This document shows, piece after piece, positions 8,537 to 16,934 of a DNA stretch of 41,254 nt. This DNA comes from Opitutus sp. GAS368 (GTDB lineage Bacteria; Verrucomicrobiota; Verrucomicrobiia; Opitutales; Opitutaceae), in assembly GCA_945906965.1 (NCBI GenBank), contig CAMDRP010000016.1, positions 1 to 41,254 on the forward strand, read 5' to 3'. Position 1 is the first letter of the stretch, and each line of letters begins with the position of its first letter. Both the position numbers and the translations under genes were made by a program. The notes beneath the pieces were generated by a model, which did not search any database, was not told where the DNA came from, and saw nothing but the letters and a program-made list of their open reading frames with translations.

Positions 8537-9868
8537 ATGGTTTCTTCCAGCAACACCCCCACAGCCCGCAAACCGGTCGCTCAACTTTATTACGAACTAC
8601 TCACCCTCGGTGATGAATTGTTGCTCGGGCTAACGGCTAACGGCCATCTCACGTTCATCGGTGCGCAACTCGGTCGGCGCGGCGTCACTTTGCGGCGCAA
8701 CATCACGATCACCGACGAAGCGGATGCGATTGTTGCGCAATTTCGCGAGAGCTGGGCGCGGGCCGATGTCGTGATCACGACGGGCGGACTCGGGCCGACG
8801 TGCGACGACCGTACGCGCGAATGTCTCGCTGAAGTCCTCGGGCAAAAGCTGGTCCACGATGCGAGCGTGGAGGCGAGCATCGCGGCACGTTTTGCGCGAC
8901 TCGGGCGCACGATGACGCCTAATAATCTCAAGCAAGCGCTCGTGTTTGAGCGCGGTGAAGTGCTCGTGAACGCCAACGGCACCGCTCCCGGTCTTTGGGT
9001 TGAGCAGGACGGGAAAATTCTCGTGATGTTGCCCGGCCCGCCAAATGAGTTGCAGCCGATGTTTATCGAGCAGATCGTGCCGCGGCTCGCGGCTCGCGGC
9101 TTGCTCACAGAGAAGGAAGCTTACGTGCAACTGCGCACTTCGGGCGTAGGTGAGAGCGCGCTGGAGACGCGGTTGCAGCCGATTTTTGATCGTTTCGGCA
9201 CGGCGCTGAGCATCGCGTTTTGCGCGCATTCGGGTCACGTGGATTGCCGGGTGAGTTCGCCCGGCGGCCAGTTGGACGACGTGCAGTTACAGGTCATCGC
9301 CGCGGAGTGCGCGAAACTGCTCGGCGAGGATTTTGTCTGCTATGGTCACGATTCCCTCGCGAAGGTGTGCGCGGATATGTTGCGCGCACAGGAGAAGATG
9401 CTCGCGTGTGCCGAAACGGCGAGCGGCGGTTTGCTGGCAAATTCGTTTACGGATATTTCCGGCGCCTCGAAATTTTTCGCCGGCGGCACGGTGTGCTACT
9501 CTAACGAATCCAAAATGCAGCTCCTCGACGTGCCGGAGTCTTTGCTCGCGCAACATGGCGCGGTAAGCGCGGAGAACGCCGTCGCGATGGCGACGGGCGC
9601 GGCGGAAAAACTCGGGGCGGATTACGCGGTCGCGATCACGGGTTTCGCCGGTCCCTGCGGCGGCACGCAGGAAAACCCCGTCGGAACCTTCTATCTCTCG
9701 CTACACGCCCCGCATGGCGTGTGGTCGAAAAAACTCAGTTATCCCGGCCCGCGTACGACGGTTAAAGTCCGCGCGGTGAATGCCGCGCTCGATTGGTTGC
9801 GCCGCGAATTGTTGCGCGCGGGGAGTGGCGCCAGCGCCATCTCGCCGCGCGGCGAAGCGATGCAATAA
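8537..9868 (+). CDS. cinA: CinA-like protein: MoCF domain plus nicotinamide-nucleotide amidohydrolase domain
   Basis: A full-length two-domain CinA of 443 residues. The N-terminal MoCF/COG1058 domain has GDELLLGLTANGH at 25-37 and TGGLGPTCDDRT at about 80-92; in characterised CinA proteins this domain is an ADP-ribose/NAD-metabolite pyrophosphatase. The C-terminal PncC-like domain has AETASGGLLAN, GGTVCYSNESKMQLL and ITGFAGPCGGT, matching enzymes that deamidate nicotinamide mononucleotide and so recycle NAD by-products. The first twelve residues (MVSSSNTPTARK) are a non-conserved extension, so the true start could be slightly downstream. The gene is divergent from uvrC and convergent with purC, and no neighbouring recA or competence gene suggests a DNA-uptake role. 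Confidence 0.93.
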   Translation: MVSSSNTPTARKPVAQLYYELLTLGDELLLGLTANGHLTFIGAQLGRRGVTLRRNITITDEADAIVAQFRESWARADVVITTGGLGPTCDDRTRECLAEVLGQKLVHDASVEASIAARFARLGRTMTPNNLKQALVFERGEVLVNANGTAPGLWVEQDGKILVMLPGPPNELQPMFIEQIVPRLAARGLLTEKEAYVQLRTSGVGESALETRLQPIFDRFGTALSIAFCAHSGHVDCRVSSPGGQLDDVQLQVIAAECAKLLGEDFVCYGHDSLAKVCADMLRAQEKMLACAETASGGLLANSFTDISGASKFFAGGTVCYSNESKMQLLDVPESLLAQHGAVSAENAVAMATGAAEKLGADYAVAITGFAGPCGGTQENPVGTFYLSLHAPHGVWSKKLSYPGPRTTVKVRAVNAALDWLRRELLRAGSGASAISPRGEAMQ

Positions 9869-9904
9869 GCGGCTTCAGGCAAGATTCCCACCGACCGAAC
9901 GGTT

Positions 9905-10816
9905 TCAGCCCAGCAGGTTTTTCAACGCCGCGAGGTATTTTTCCTGCGTGCGGGTAATGACCTCGGCGGGTAACTGCGGCGCGGGCGGTTGCTGGTTCCA
10001 ATGGAGTGCGAGTAGGTGGTCGCGGACGAATTGCTTGTCGTAACTCGGAGGCGAGCCACCGACTGCGTAACTTTCGGCGGGCCAGTAACGTGAGGAATCA
10101 GGCGTGAGCACCTCGTCGATCAGCACGAGATTACCGGCGGCGTCGGTGCCGAATTCAAATTTTGTGTCGGCGAGAATCATGCCGGCAGCGCGAGCGCGGT
10201 CGTGGCCAAATTGGTAAAGCGCGAGGCTGGTGGCTTTGACTTTTTCGTAAAGCGCGGCGCCGATGCGGGCGGCGGCTTGGGCGTCGTTGATCGGCGCGTC
10301 GTGTTCGCCTTTCGGGGCTTTGGTGGTGGGCGTGAAAATCGGCGTCGGCAGGCGTTCGGCTTGGCGCAAGCCGGCGGGGAGACGGATGCCGCAGACTTCG
10401 CCGTTTTTTTGGTAGCTGCTCCAGCCGCTGCCGATGAGGTAGCCGCGGGTGACGCACTCGATGGTGAGCGGCGTGAGTTTGCGTACGATCATGCTGCGCA
10501 ACTGCAGATCGCGGTCGTGTAAGCCGCGTCGCGTAAACTCACCGGCTTGATCGGGCAAGAGGTGGTTGGAGATGAGTTTCTGCGTCTGCGTGAACCACCA
10601 GTTGCTCATCTGGGTGAGCACGATGCCCTTGCCCGGAATGCCGTCAGGCAGAATCACGTCGAAGGCGGAGAGTCGGTCGCTCGCGACGAGCAGGAGCGCG
10701 TCGCCGAGGTCGAAGATTTCGCGGACCTTGCCCGAGGCGAGCAACGGAAACGGCACGCCGTCGAAACGGGTGACGGCCTTGGGCGGCAGGGCGGCGGCGA
10801 TGGCGGAGAAGTGCAT
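9905..10816 (-). CDS. purC: phosphoribosylaminoimidazole-succinocarboxamide synthase
   Basis: SAICAR synthetase joins CAIR and aspartate using ATP in de novo purine synthesis. At 303 residues it is the longer, yeast Ade1-like form rather than the 240-residue E. coli type. Visible blocks are GKVREIFDLGDALLLVASDRL (ATP binding, residues about 29-49), SAFDVILPDGIPGKG, the ECVTRGYLIGSGW segment that contacts the nucleotide substrate, LADTKFEFG and the late EVLTPDSSRYW block. The C-terminal QFVRDHLL segment is typical. The ATG at 10816 gives the expected N-terminus. No other pur gene lies in the window, so purine genes are dispersed here. The gene is divergent from the PBP4-type gene across 144 bases. 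Confidence 0.96.
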   Translation of the reverse strand: MHFSAIAAALPPKAVTRFDGVPFPLLASGKVREIFDLGDALLLVASDRLSAFDVILPDGIPGKGIVLTQMSNWWFTQTQKLISNHLLPDQAGEFTRRGLHDRDLQLRSMIVRKLTPLTIECVTRGYLIGSGWSSYQKNGEVCGIRLPAGLRQAERLPTPIFTPTTKAPKGEHDAPINDAQAAARIGAALYEKVKATSLALYQFGHDRARAAGMILADTKFEFGTDAAGNLVLIDEVLTPDSSRYWPAESYAVGGSPPSYDKQFVRDHLLALHWNQQPPAPQLPAEVITRTQEKYLAALKNLLG

Positions 10817-10960
10817 GAGTTTTCCGCCACCACAGAGGCGCGGTCTGCGCGGGAAAACAAGCTTCGCGTGCGCGCGCCTGCGGTTGCCCGCGGTGGGGCG
10901 GCGGCTGGGCGCGTAGTTCCGCAGTTGTGCCCGCGCACACGGTGCGCCAACCTTTCCGCG

Positions 10961-12520
10961 ATGAAAACGTCGCGCGCGCCGATTTTGATTTTAGCGGGGA
11001 TTGTCTTTGGGCTGAGTTTTCCGCTCCGCGCGGCGCCAATCTTGGCGGCGGCGAGCACGCCGGTCGTCGCGCCGTTGCCGCCGGTGGCTTCGCTCGCCGA
11101 ATTGCAGTCGCGACTCGAAGCGCACGTGAGCGATCCGCGTTTTGCCGCTGCGGCGTGGGGCGTGAAAATCGTCTCCCTCGACTCGGGTCGCACGCTGTAC
11201 GCGCAGGCGGCCGACCGGCACTTGAGCCCTGCCTCGAACGCCAAACTCTACGTTTCGGCGCTCGCGCTTGACACGCTCGGCGGCGATTACCGCGTACGTA
11301 CGCCGGTCTTCGCCTCGGCGCCGGTTGATGCGGCGGGCGCGATTCAAGGTAACCTCATCGTGAGCGGGCGCGGCGACCCGAGCTGCGACCCGCGGCGTTT
11401 GCAGCAGGATTTTTTGACGGCGTTTGATCCCTACGTCGCGTTACTAAAAAACGCCGGCGTGCGTCGTATCGCGGGCGACGTAATCGCGGATGCCACGTAT
11501 TTTCGCGCCACGCCGTTTGGCGCGAGTTGGACGGTCGATGACATCAACGATTATTACGGCGCGGAGATTTCCGCGGTTTCGGTGAACGACAACTACGTCG
11601 ATGTGCGCGTTACGCCCGGAGCGATGGTGGGCGCACCGTGCTCGCTCGAGTGGTTGCAACCGCTCGCCGGACTTACTTTTGACAATCGCACCACGACGAC
11701 GGCGGCCGGCGGGGTCCGCTCAATCAGCGTGTTGCGCGTGCCCGGCGAAACGACGGTGCAGATTTTCGGCGAACTCCCGCTCGGCGACAGACCCGAGCTG
11801 ACTGAGGCGACCGTGCCGCGGCCCGCGGCGTGGTTTGCGGCGGGTTTGAAAGCCGCGCTCGCGCGGGCGGGCATCAGCGTCGGCGGCGCGGCGCGCGGCG
11901 TACGTTGGCCGGAAGTTTCGGCGTCGGCGGCGCTCGACGTGCGGCTCGGGGAAGTCGTTTCACCGCCGTTGCGCGAGTATCTCGCTGTGATGATGAAACA
12001 GTCGCAAAACCTGCAGGCCGATCTGATTTTCGCGCACCTTGGTGAGTTGCGTCGCACGGCCACGACGCCCGCAACGATGCGCGCAGAAGACCTCGCGTTG
12101 GCGGGCTTGCGGGAATTTTTGACGCGCCACGCGTTGCCGGTGAACGACGTGATTTTCGACGAAGGCTCGGGCCTCTCGCGCAATAACCTCACGACGGCGA
12201 CGGCGACGTTGGCGTTGCTGGAATTTATGGCGAAGCACGGCGAGGCGAAGGCGTTTGCGGAATCGTTGCCGATCGCGGGGGTGGACGGGTCGCTGCGGCG
12301 CCGCATGAAAGGCACGCCCGCCGAAGGCAAAGTCCTCGCAAAGACCGGCACGTTGCGCTGGACGACGGCGCTCTCGGGTTACGTGACGTCGCTGGCCGGC
12401 GAGCGGCTGGCGTTTAGCCTAATGCTGAATCGCTTCCCGGCGGCACCCGGTCGCTCCGCAAGCCGCGAACTCGACGAAATAGCCGAGCTTCTTGCCCGCT
12501 ACGCGGGGCCGCGGGATTGA
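10961..12520 (+). CDS. dacB: D-alanyl-D-alanine carboxypeptidase/endopeptidase, PBP4 (peptidase S13) family
   Basis: A periplasmic class C penicillin-binding protein that trims D-Ala from, and cleaves cross-links in, peptidoglycan. It has 519 residues, with a signal peptide at about 1-24 (ILILAGIVFGLSFPLRA). The three active-site motifs are SNAK (Ser92 and Lys95), SQN at 348-350 and KTG at 461-463, in the expected S13 order with the long inserted domains between the first two. GRGDPSCDPR and FDEGSGLSRNN are further family blocks. The ATG at 10961 is chosen because it directly precedes the signal peptide; the open frame reaches much further upstream but runs antisense to purC. The NagX-like gene starts 25 bases after the stop, so the pair may be one transcript. 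The gene symbol follows the family; physiological equivalence to E. coli dacB is not proven. Confidence 0.93.
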   Translation: MKTSRAPILILAGIVFGLSFPLRAAPILAAASTPVVAPLPPVASLAELQSRLEAHVSDPRFAAAAWGVKIVSLDSGRTLYAQAADRHLSPASNAKLYVSALALDTLGGDYRVRTPVFASAPVDAAGAIQGNLIVSGRGDPSCDPRRLQQDFLTAFDPYVALLKNAGVRRIAGDVIADATYFRATPFGASWTVDDINDYYGAEISAVSVNDNYVDVRVTPGAMVGAPCSLEWLQPLAGLTFDNRTTTTAAGGVRSISVLRVPGETTVQIFGELPLGDRPELTEATVPRPAAWFAAGLKAALARAGISVGGAARGVRWPEVSASAALDVRLGEVVSPPLREYLAVMMKQSQNLQADLIFAHLGELRRTATTPATMRAEDLALAGLREFLTRHALPVNDVIFDEGSGLSRNNLTTATATLALLEFMAKHGEAKAFAESLPIAGVDGSLRRRMKGTPAEGKVLAKTGTLRWTTALSGYVTSLAGERLAFSLMLNRFPAAPGRSASRELDEIAELLARYAGPRD

Positions 12521-12545
12521 ACTCCGTTGGCAATCCACTTTTTTT

Positions 12546-13697
12546 ATGAACGGTTACCCTGCGCTTCGATTGGTTTCTCTGGATGCGTTTCGCGGGGCGA
12601 CGATTGCCGGGATGTTGCTTGCGAATAATCCGGGGTCTTGGGGTCACGTGTATCCGCCGTTACGGCATGCGGCGTGGCATGGGTGGACGTTCACCGATAT
12701 GATCTTCCCCGGGTTTTTGTGGATCATGGGTGTCGCGATGACGTTATCGTGGGCGCGGCGAGTTGAAGCAGGGGAAGCGCCGGCGGCGTTGTTTCGGCAC
12801 GTGGGGCGGCGGGCAGCGATTATTTTTGGACTCGGGTTGTTGCTCGGGGCGTTTCCCTTTGGCTTGTGGCCGTCGCATACGTTGGCGCTCGGGTCGCTGC
12901 GGATTCCGGGAGTGTTGCAGCGCATCGGGGTGTGCTATGCGGCGGCGGGGGCGATTTGTTTGTGGGCGAGTGGGCGCGGGCAGGTGGCGTGGGTCGTGGG
13001 GTTGCTGGTGGGGTCGGCGGCCTTGTTGAAATTTTTCCCGGTGCCGGGTTATGGCGCGGGGCACATCGACGAGGCGGTGGGGAATCTTGCGTGGTGGATC
13101 GATGCGCACGTGTTGGCGGGGCACACGTGGAGCGGGGCGCCGGCTCCGGGGTTTGATCCAGAGGGAATTTTTTCGACGTTGGCGGCGATCGCGACGGTCG
13201 TGCTTGGGGCGTGGGCGGGACGGATCCTGCGCGCGCCGGTGGCGGGTAATGTGCGCGCGGCGCGTTTATTAGGTGCGGGGGTGGCGCTGGCGGGCGCTGG
13301 ACTGATTTGGGACCTTTGGCTGCCGATTAACAAAAATCTTTGGACCAGCTCTTTTGCGTTGTTCATGGCGGGCGCGTCGAGCGTGGGGCTGGCGGTCTTT
13401 TTTTGGGTGATCGACGTGCGCGGGTGGCGGCGTTGGGCGACGCCGTTGGTGGTGTTGGGCGTGAATGCGATCGTGATTTTCGTGGGCGCGGGGATGGTGG
13501 CGCGGATGCTCGGCTTGATCGCGTGGAGCGATGCAGCGGGCGCAAAAGTGACGCTGAAGGCGTGGATCTACGCGCGGGCGTTTACGCCGTACTTGAGTCC
13601 GCTCAACGCGTCGCTGGGGTTTGCGGTGGCGTTTGTCGCGGTGTTTCTCGGCGCGGCTTGGCTGATGTGGCGCAAGCGCTGGATCGTGAAGATCTAA
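12546..13697 (+). CDS. HGSNAT/NagX-like membrane N-acetyltransferase (DUF5009-type)
   Basis: A polytopic membrane protein of 383 residues with about ten hydrophobic helices. Its N-terminus, RLVSLDAFRGATIAGMLL and then RHAAWHGWTFTDMIFPGFLW, is the hallmark of the family that includes human heparan-alpha-glucosaminide N-acetyltransferase. His41 aligns by eye with the catalytic histidine of that enzyme, which carries acetyl groups from cytoplasmic acetyl-CoA across the membrane. Bacterial relatives (NagX/DUF5009) sit in GlcNAc and chitin regulons. It lies between a peptidoglycan carboxypeptidase and the convergent NagB/PIG-L fusion, which supports an amino-sugar substrate. The ATG at 12546 follows a run of seven T residues with no Shine-Dalgarno. 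An upstream in-frame ATG at 12492 lies inside the dacB end and gives a poor N-terminus. Confidence 0.85.
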   Translation: MNGYPALRLVSLDAFRGATIAGMLLANNPGSWGHVYPPLRHAAWHGWTFTDMIFPGFLWIMGVAMTLSWARRVEAGEAPAALFRHVGRRAAIIFGLGLLLGAFPFGLWPSHTLALGSLRIPGVLQRIGVCYAAAGAICLWASGRGQVAWVVGLLVGSAALLKFFPVPGYGAGHIDEAVGNLAWWIDAHVLAGHTWSGAPAPGFDPEGIFSTLAAIATVVLGAWAGRILRAPVAGNVRAARLLGAGVALAGAGLIWDLWLPINKNLWTSSFALFMAGASSVGLAVFFWVIDVRGWRRWATPLVVLGVNAIVIFVGAGMVARMLGLIAWSDAAGAKVTLKAWIYARAFTPYLSPLNASLGFAVAFVAVFLGAAWLMWRKRWIVKI

Positions 13698-13716
13698 GCG
13701 CGAGCGCGGCGATCAA

Positions 13717-15687
13717 TTAGAAGGCGGCGGAACGCAGGAAATCTTCGGGCGCGTAGCGTTTGAACGCTTCGATGGCTTCGTATTCGGCGAGGCCGAGGGT
13801 GTTGTAGGCTTCGGCGAGACGGCGGCTGCGGTCTTCGGTGCGTTGCCAAAATTCGCGGCGGTCTTCGCCGAGGAAGAGGGCTTGGTCTTTTTGCGTCTCG
13901 TGGCGGAAAATCGCGCGGCGGCGGCGCAGGACTTCTTGCGGGCTGAGCGGAACGGCGAGGTCAATTTCGTCGACGGGCCAATCATTCCACGCGCCGCGGT
14001 AGAGCCAGAGTTCGGCCGCGGCGAGCCAGGGCGCGCGGGCGGTGGCGGCTTGTCCGAAGGCGTCGCGGAGGATGCGCAGGCAGAGGCGGTGCGTGCCGTG
14101 GGGGTCGTTGAGATCGCCGGCGGCGTAGATGAGGTGCGGTTGGAGTTGGGTGAGGAGCTCGCCGACCAAGCTGACGTCGGCGGGGCCGTAGGCGCGGCTG
14201 CGCGGGGCGGCGTGGTAAAACGGCAGGTTGAGGAAATGCAGTCGGGTTTCGGGCACGCCGCAGACGCGGGCGGCGGCGGTGGCTTCGTGGCGTCGAACGA
14301 GGGCTTTCCAACGGAGCAGTTCGGGTGTCTGGGGCAAGGCTGCGCCGTTGCTGAGGTGACCCGTGAGGCTGGTGAGGTGAGTGGTTTGGGCGGAGTCGGC
14401 GAGGCCGCTGTCGCGCACGAAGGCGAGGAGGCGCCATACCGCTTCGTCGGAGACGGCGCTGGCACCAGAAACGCCGTAGGCGATATGGACCTCGTGGCCT
14501 TGATCAACGAGGCGGCAGAGCGTGCCACCCATGGCGATGACGTCATCGTCGGGGTGCGGCGAGAGAATGAGAATGCGTTTAGGGAAAACGGAGGCACCGG
14601 TGCCGCGCAGCGGGCGGACGGGGGCGTCGCCGGGTTTGGATTTTTTGGGATCACGACCGCCGGGCCAGCCGGTGATGGTGTGCTGAAGTTCGTAGAAGCC
14701 GATCAGGTTGGTCTCGTAGGCGGAGCCGTGGAGGTGAATGAGATCTTGGAGGCCGGCTTCGTTGTAGTCGTCGTCGGTGAGTTTAAGGATGGGTTTACCG
14801 CGCAGTTGTGAGAGCCAGAGGATGGCGCGGCGGATCATGCGGTTGTCCCAAGCGAGGCCTTGTTCCTCGAGGGCGCCGATGAGCCACGGGGTGCGGTTGC
14901 GGGTGAGGGCGTCGGCCGCAGCGGTATCGAGGATAAAGAGGGCAGCGGGGTGTTCTTGGAGGAACGAGGCGGAGACCTGGGAGTTGACCTCGCTCTCGAT
15001 GGCGGTGCGGACGATCTCGGCTTTGTGTTGGCCCCACGCCATCAGGACGACGCGGCGGGCGTCGAGGATGGAGCGTACGCCCATCGTGAGAGCGTGGCGC
15101 GGGGTGGCGTCGTTGCCGCCGAAGTCGCCGGCGGCGTCGCGGCGGGTGAGGGGATCGAGCGTGACGAGGCGGGTGAGGGAGTGGCGCGGGCTGCCGGGTT
15201 CGTTGAAGCCAATGTGACCGGTGCGGCCGATGCCGAGAAGTTGGAAATCGATGCCGCCGGCGGCGCGGATGGCGGCTTCGTAGGCGGCGCAGTGGTCGTC
15301 GACCTCGCCTTTGGCGACGGTGCCGGAAGGCAGGTGCGTGCGCTTCGGGTCGATGTCGATGTGGTCAAAAAGGTGGCGGCGCATGAACGCGCGGTAGCTC
15401 TGGGGATGCTCGGGTGCGAGCGGGTAGTATTCGTCGAGATTAAACGTGGTGACGTTGGCGAAGCTCAGACCTTCCTCGCGGTGGAGGCGGACGAGTTCGG
15501 CGTAGACGCTCACGGGCGTGGAGCCGGTGGCGAGGCCAAGGACGACGGGTTTCTTCTCGGCTTGGCGCTGGCGGATGAGGGCGGCGATTTCCGCGGCGAC
15601 GGCGCGAGAGGCATCCAGGCTGCTCGGGTAGACGGCAATGGCAGTTTGTTCGTAGCGGCTGCGGGGGATGAGGTGCGACGAGAGCAT
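13717..15687 (-). CDS. NagB-like glucosamine-6-phosphate deaminase fused to PIG-L/LmbE deacetylase
   Basis: A 656-residue two-domain protein. Residues about 15-300 are NagB-like: LGLATGSTPVSVY (phosphate binding, 50-62), TFNLDEYYPL (Asp85 matches the catalytic Asp of NagB) and GIGRTGHIGFNEPGS (153-167). In E. coli NagB the last block reads GNDGH, with the Asp catalytic; here Thr156 replaces that Asp, while His158 and Glu163 remain. Residues about 365-600 are a zinc-dependent PIG-L/LmbE N-deacetylase with SPHPDDD (376-382) and HGTHR (His530 and His533). Such fusions are known in Bacteroidota and Verrucomicrobiota. A plausible job is deacetylation and then deamination or isomerisation of an amino-sugar phosphate, but the substitution means activity should not be assumed. 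It is divergent from the AraC regulator, which is a likely controller. Confidence 0.9.
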   Translation of the reverse strand: MLSSHLIPRSRYEQTAIAVYPSSLDASRAVAAEIAALIRQRQAEKKPVVLGLATGSTPVSVYAELVRLHREEGLSFANVTTFNLDEYYPLAPEHPQSYRAFMRRHLFDHIDIDPKRTHLPSGTVAKGEVDDHCAAYEAAIRAAGGIDFQLLGIGRTGHIGFNEPGSPRHSLTRLVTLDPLTRRDAAGDFGGNDATPRHALTMGVRSILDARRVVLMAWGQHKAEIVRTAIESEVNSQVSASFLQEHPAALFILDTAAADALTRNRTPWLIGALEEQGLAWDNRMIRRAILWLSQLRGKPILKLTDDDYNEAGLQDLIHLHGSAYETNLIGFYELQHTITGWPGGRDPKKSKPGDAPVRPLRGTGASVFPKRILILSPHPDDDVIAMGGTLCRLVDQGHEVHIAYGVSGASAVSDEAVWRLLAFVRDSGLADSAQTTHLTSLTGHLSNGAALPQTPELLRWKALVRRHEATAAARVCGVPETRLHFLNLPFYHAAPRSRAYGPADVSLVGELLTQLQPHLIYAAGDLNDPHGTHRLCLRILRDAFGQAATARAPWLAAAELWLYRGAWNDWPVDEIDLAVPLSPQEVLRRRRAIFRHETQKDQALFLGEDRREFWQRTEDRSRRLAEAYNTLGLAEYEAIEAFKRYAPEDFLRSAAF

Positions 15688-15760
15688 GAGAAATAAGTTA
15701 GGCAGGATGAGACGCCGAGGGAGCTTTGATCTATAATAGAGCTCGCGGGCCTCGGAACAA
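15688..15760. promoter_or_regulatory. divergent promoter region of NagB/PIG-L fusion and AraC regulator
   Basis: These 73 bases separate two divergent starts and must hold promoters for both. On the plus strand TATAAT lies at 15732-15737, though no good -35 box sits 17 bases upstream. It is flanked by the short inverted pair GAGCT (15721-15725) and AGCTC (15740-15744). Read on the minus strand, the same AT-rich core could serve the fusion gene. An AraC site here would make the regulator both autoregulatory and the controller of the fusion gene; that is inference. Confidence 0.4.
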
Positions 15761-16705
15761 ATGGCAAAAATGACGATGTTTTTAACGATTATGCCAAAAT
15801 CTACTGCCCCCGATCTGAAGCAATTGGTCGCGCGTCTGCCGCAGCCGCTGCATCAAATGCAGGGGCGCTCGGCGAAGGCGCTCATGTTGCCCGATAATAT
15901 CGTGTGTTTTCAGCGGCGCACGGCGATTGACTTAAACAAGCCGCGGCGCGGGCGGGCGCTGCATCACCGGTTTGTGCTGATCTGCGCGTTGAAAACGGCC
16001 GTGACGGTGTGCGTGGACGAGCGCTCGATTCGGCTTAAAGCAGGTGAGGCGTTGCTCGTGTTTCCGTTTCAATTTCACCATTACGCGGAGGCGCAACAGG
16101 CGTCGCTTTCCTGGTTGTTTGTGACGTTTGAGTTGGAGGCGCCCGAGGCCTTGGCGGGGCTGCGTTTCCGGCCGTTGCGCCTCACGCCGCCGTTACTGGC
16201 GCTTGTGGCTGAGTTAGTAGCGACGTATGAAACGGAGCGCGCGGCGGATTTACCGGTTTTATTGCTGGCGGTTTTATTGGAGCGTTTGCGGCGTTTGAAG
16301 CCGCTGGCAGCGCCCGATGAAAACGCGTCAGCGTCACCGCAGTCCGGATTGAAGTTGCGCGTCAACCAACTCGCGCAGCGTAGCGGCGAGTCGCCTGGGA
16401 TCGGTGAGATCGCGCGGTCGCTCGGAATCAGTCCAAGTCACTTGCGGGCGCGGTTTCGGGCTTCGTGCGGCGTGAGTATCGGCCGGCACTTGCGGCAGCT
16501 GCGGTTGGAGCGGGCGTGCGGGTTGTTGCGGTTGGGGCCGCAGCGGGTTTCGGAAATCGCGGAGCAATGCGGGTTCGCATCAATTTACAGTTTTAGCCGA
16601 GCGTTTCGGTTGGCCTATGGCGTGTCGCCGTTGGCGTATCGGCACCGGGGGCGGGCGGCGCCGGCGGGGCGGCAGGGTCGGTCGTGGGTGAAGAAACGGC
16701 GCTAG
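15761..16705 (+). CDS. AraC-family transcriptional regulator
   Basis: A 314-residue regulator. Residues about 60-130 form an AraC-type cupin sensor domain (LHHRFVLICALKTAVTVCVD, then LKAGEALLVFPFQFHHY). The C-terminal 100 residues hold two helix-turn-helix motifs: IGEIARSLGISPSHLRARFRA and VSEIAEQCGFASIYSFSRAF, followed by the AraC ending GVSPLAYR. The basic Gly/Arg-rich tail after that is unconserved. Several ATGs compete at the start (15761, 15770, 15776 and 15791). The one at 15791 (MPKSTAPDLKQ) is plausible because the first ten residues look non-native, and a TTTTTAAC run lies just before it. Its position, divergent from the NagB/PIG-L fusion and upstream of the TonB receptor, makes both candidate targets. 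Confidence 0.9.
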   Translation: MAKMTMFLTIMPKSTAPDLKQLVARLPQPLHQMQGRSAKALMLPDNIVCFQRRTAIDLNKPRRGRALHHRFVLICALKTAVTVCVDERSIRLKAGEALLVFPFQFHHYAEAQQASLSWLFVTFELEAPEALAGLRFRPLRLTPPLLALVAELVATYETERAADLPVLLLAVLLERLRRLKPLAAPDENASASPQSGLKLRVNQLAQRSGESPGIGEIARSLGISPSHLRARFRASCGVSIGRHLRQLRLERACGLLRLGPQRVSEIAEQCGFASIYSFSRAFRLAYGVSPLAYRHRGRAAPAGRQGRSWVKKRR

Positions 16706-16934
16706 CTCGGTTTCTTTACGCACGCCGATGAGGGGATGGACAGAAATGATGTATTTTTTAACAAAAATGCTAGATGATCTAGGTGGCTCGCTCTAAATGG
16801 CGCGATCGGCGGGTGGGCGGCGAGATTTCGTCTTGGACGAAGGGAGATAAAGATTAATCTGATTTCACACCGTAAGCACCCGGATCCACCGCGGGAATTT
16901 CCACGCGGGCGGGTTGTTTTAATACTACCTACCG
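16706..16934 (+). promoter_or_regulatory. long upstream region of the TonB receptor with palindromes and an AT-rich motif
   Basis: This 229-base gap is the longest in the window and has no credible gene. It holds TTTTTAACAAAA at 16755-16766, followed after three bases by CTAG; the same arrangement recurs at 30954-30972. The CTAG starts a perfect 13-base palindrome, CTAGATGATCTAG (16770-16782). A second perfect palindrome, AGATTAATCT, lies at 16851-16860. Just before the start, CCGCG (16889-16893) and CGCGG (16904-16908) could form a leader hairpin. Together these look like an operator-rich, regulated promoter with a leader; which protein binds is unknown. Confidence 0.5.

Noticed and set aside
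10819-10858. GTTTTCC/GGAAAAC inverted repeat in the purC-PBP4 gap as a riboswitch or operator
   Set aside because: Arms are only seven bases with a 26-base spacer and no known purine-riboswitch core is visible.
10547-10960. In-frame N-terminal extension of the PBP4-type protein
   Set aside because: It overlaps purC on the opposite strand and precedes a clear signal peptide at 10961.
13328-13340. A TTAACAAAAATC string resembling the shared AT-rich motif
   Set aside because: It lies inside the NagX-like gene and encodes an ordinary Asn-Lys-Asn stretch; the second half (CTAG) is missing.
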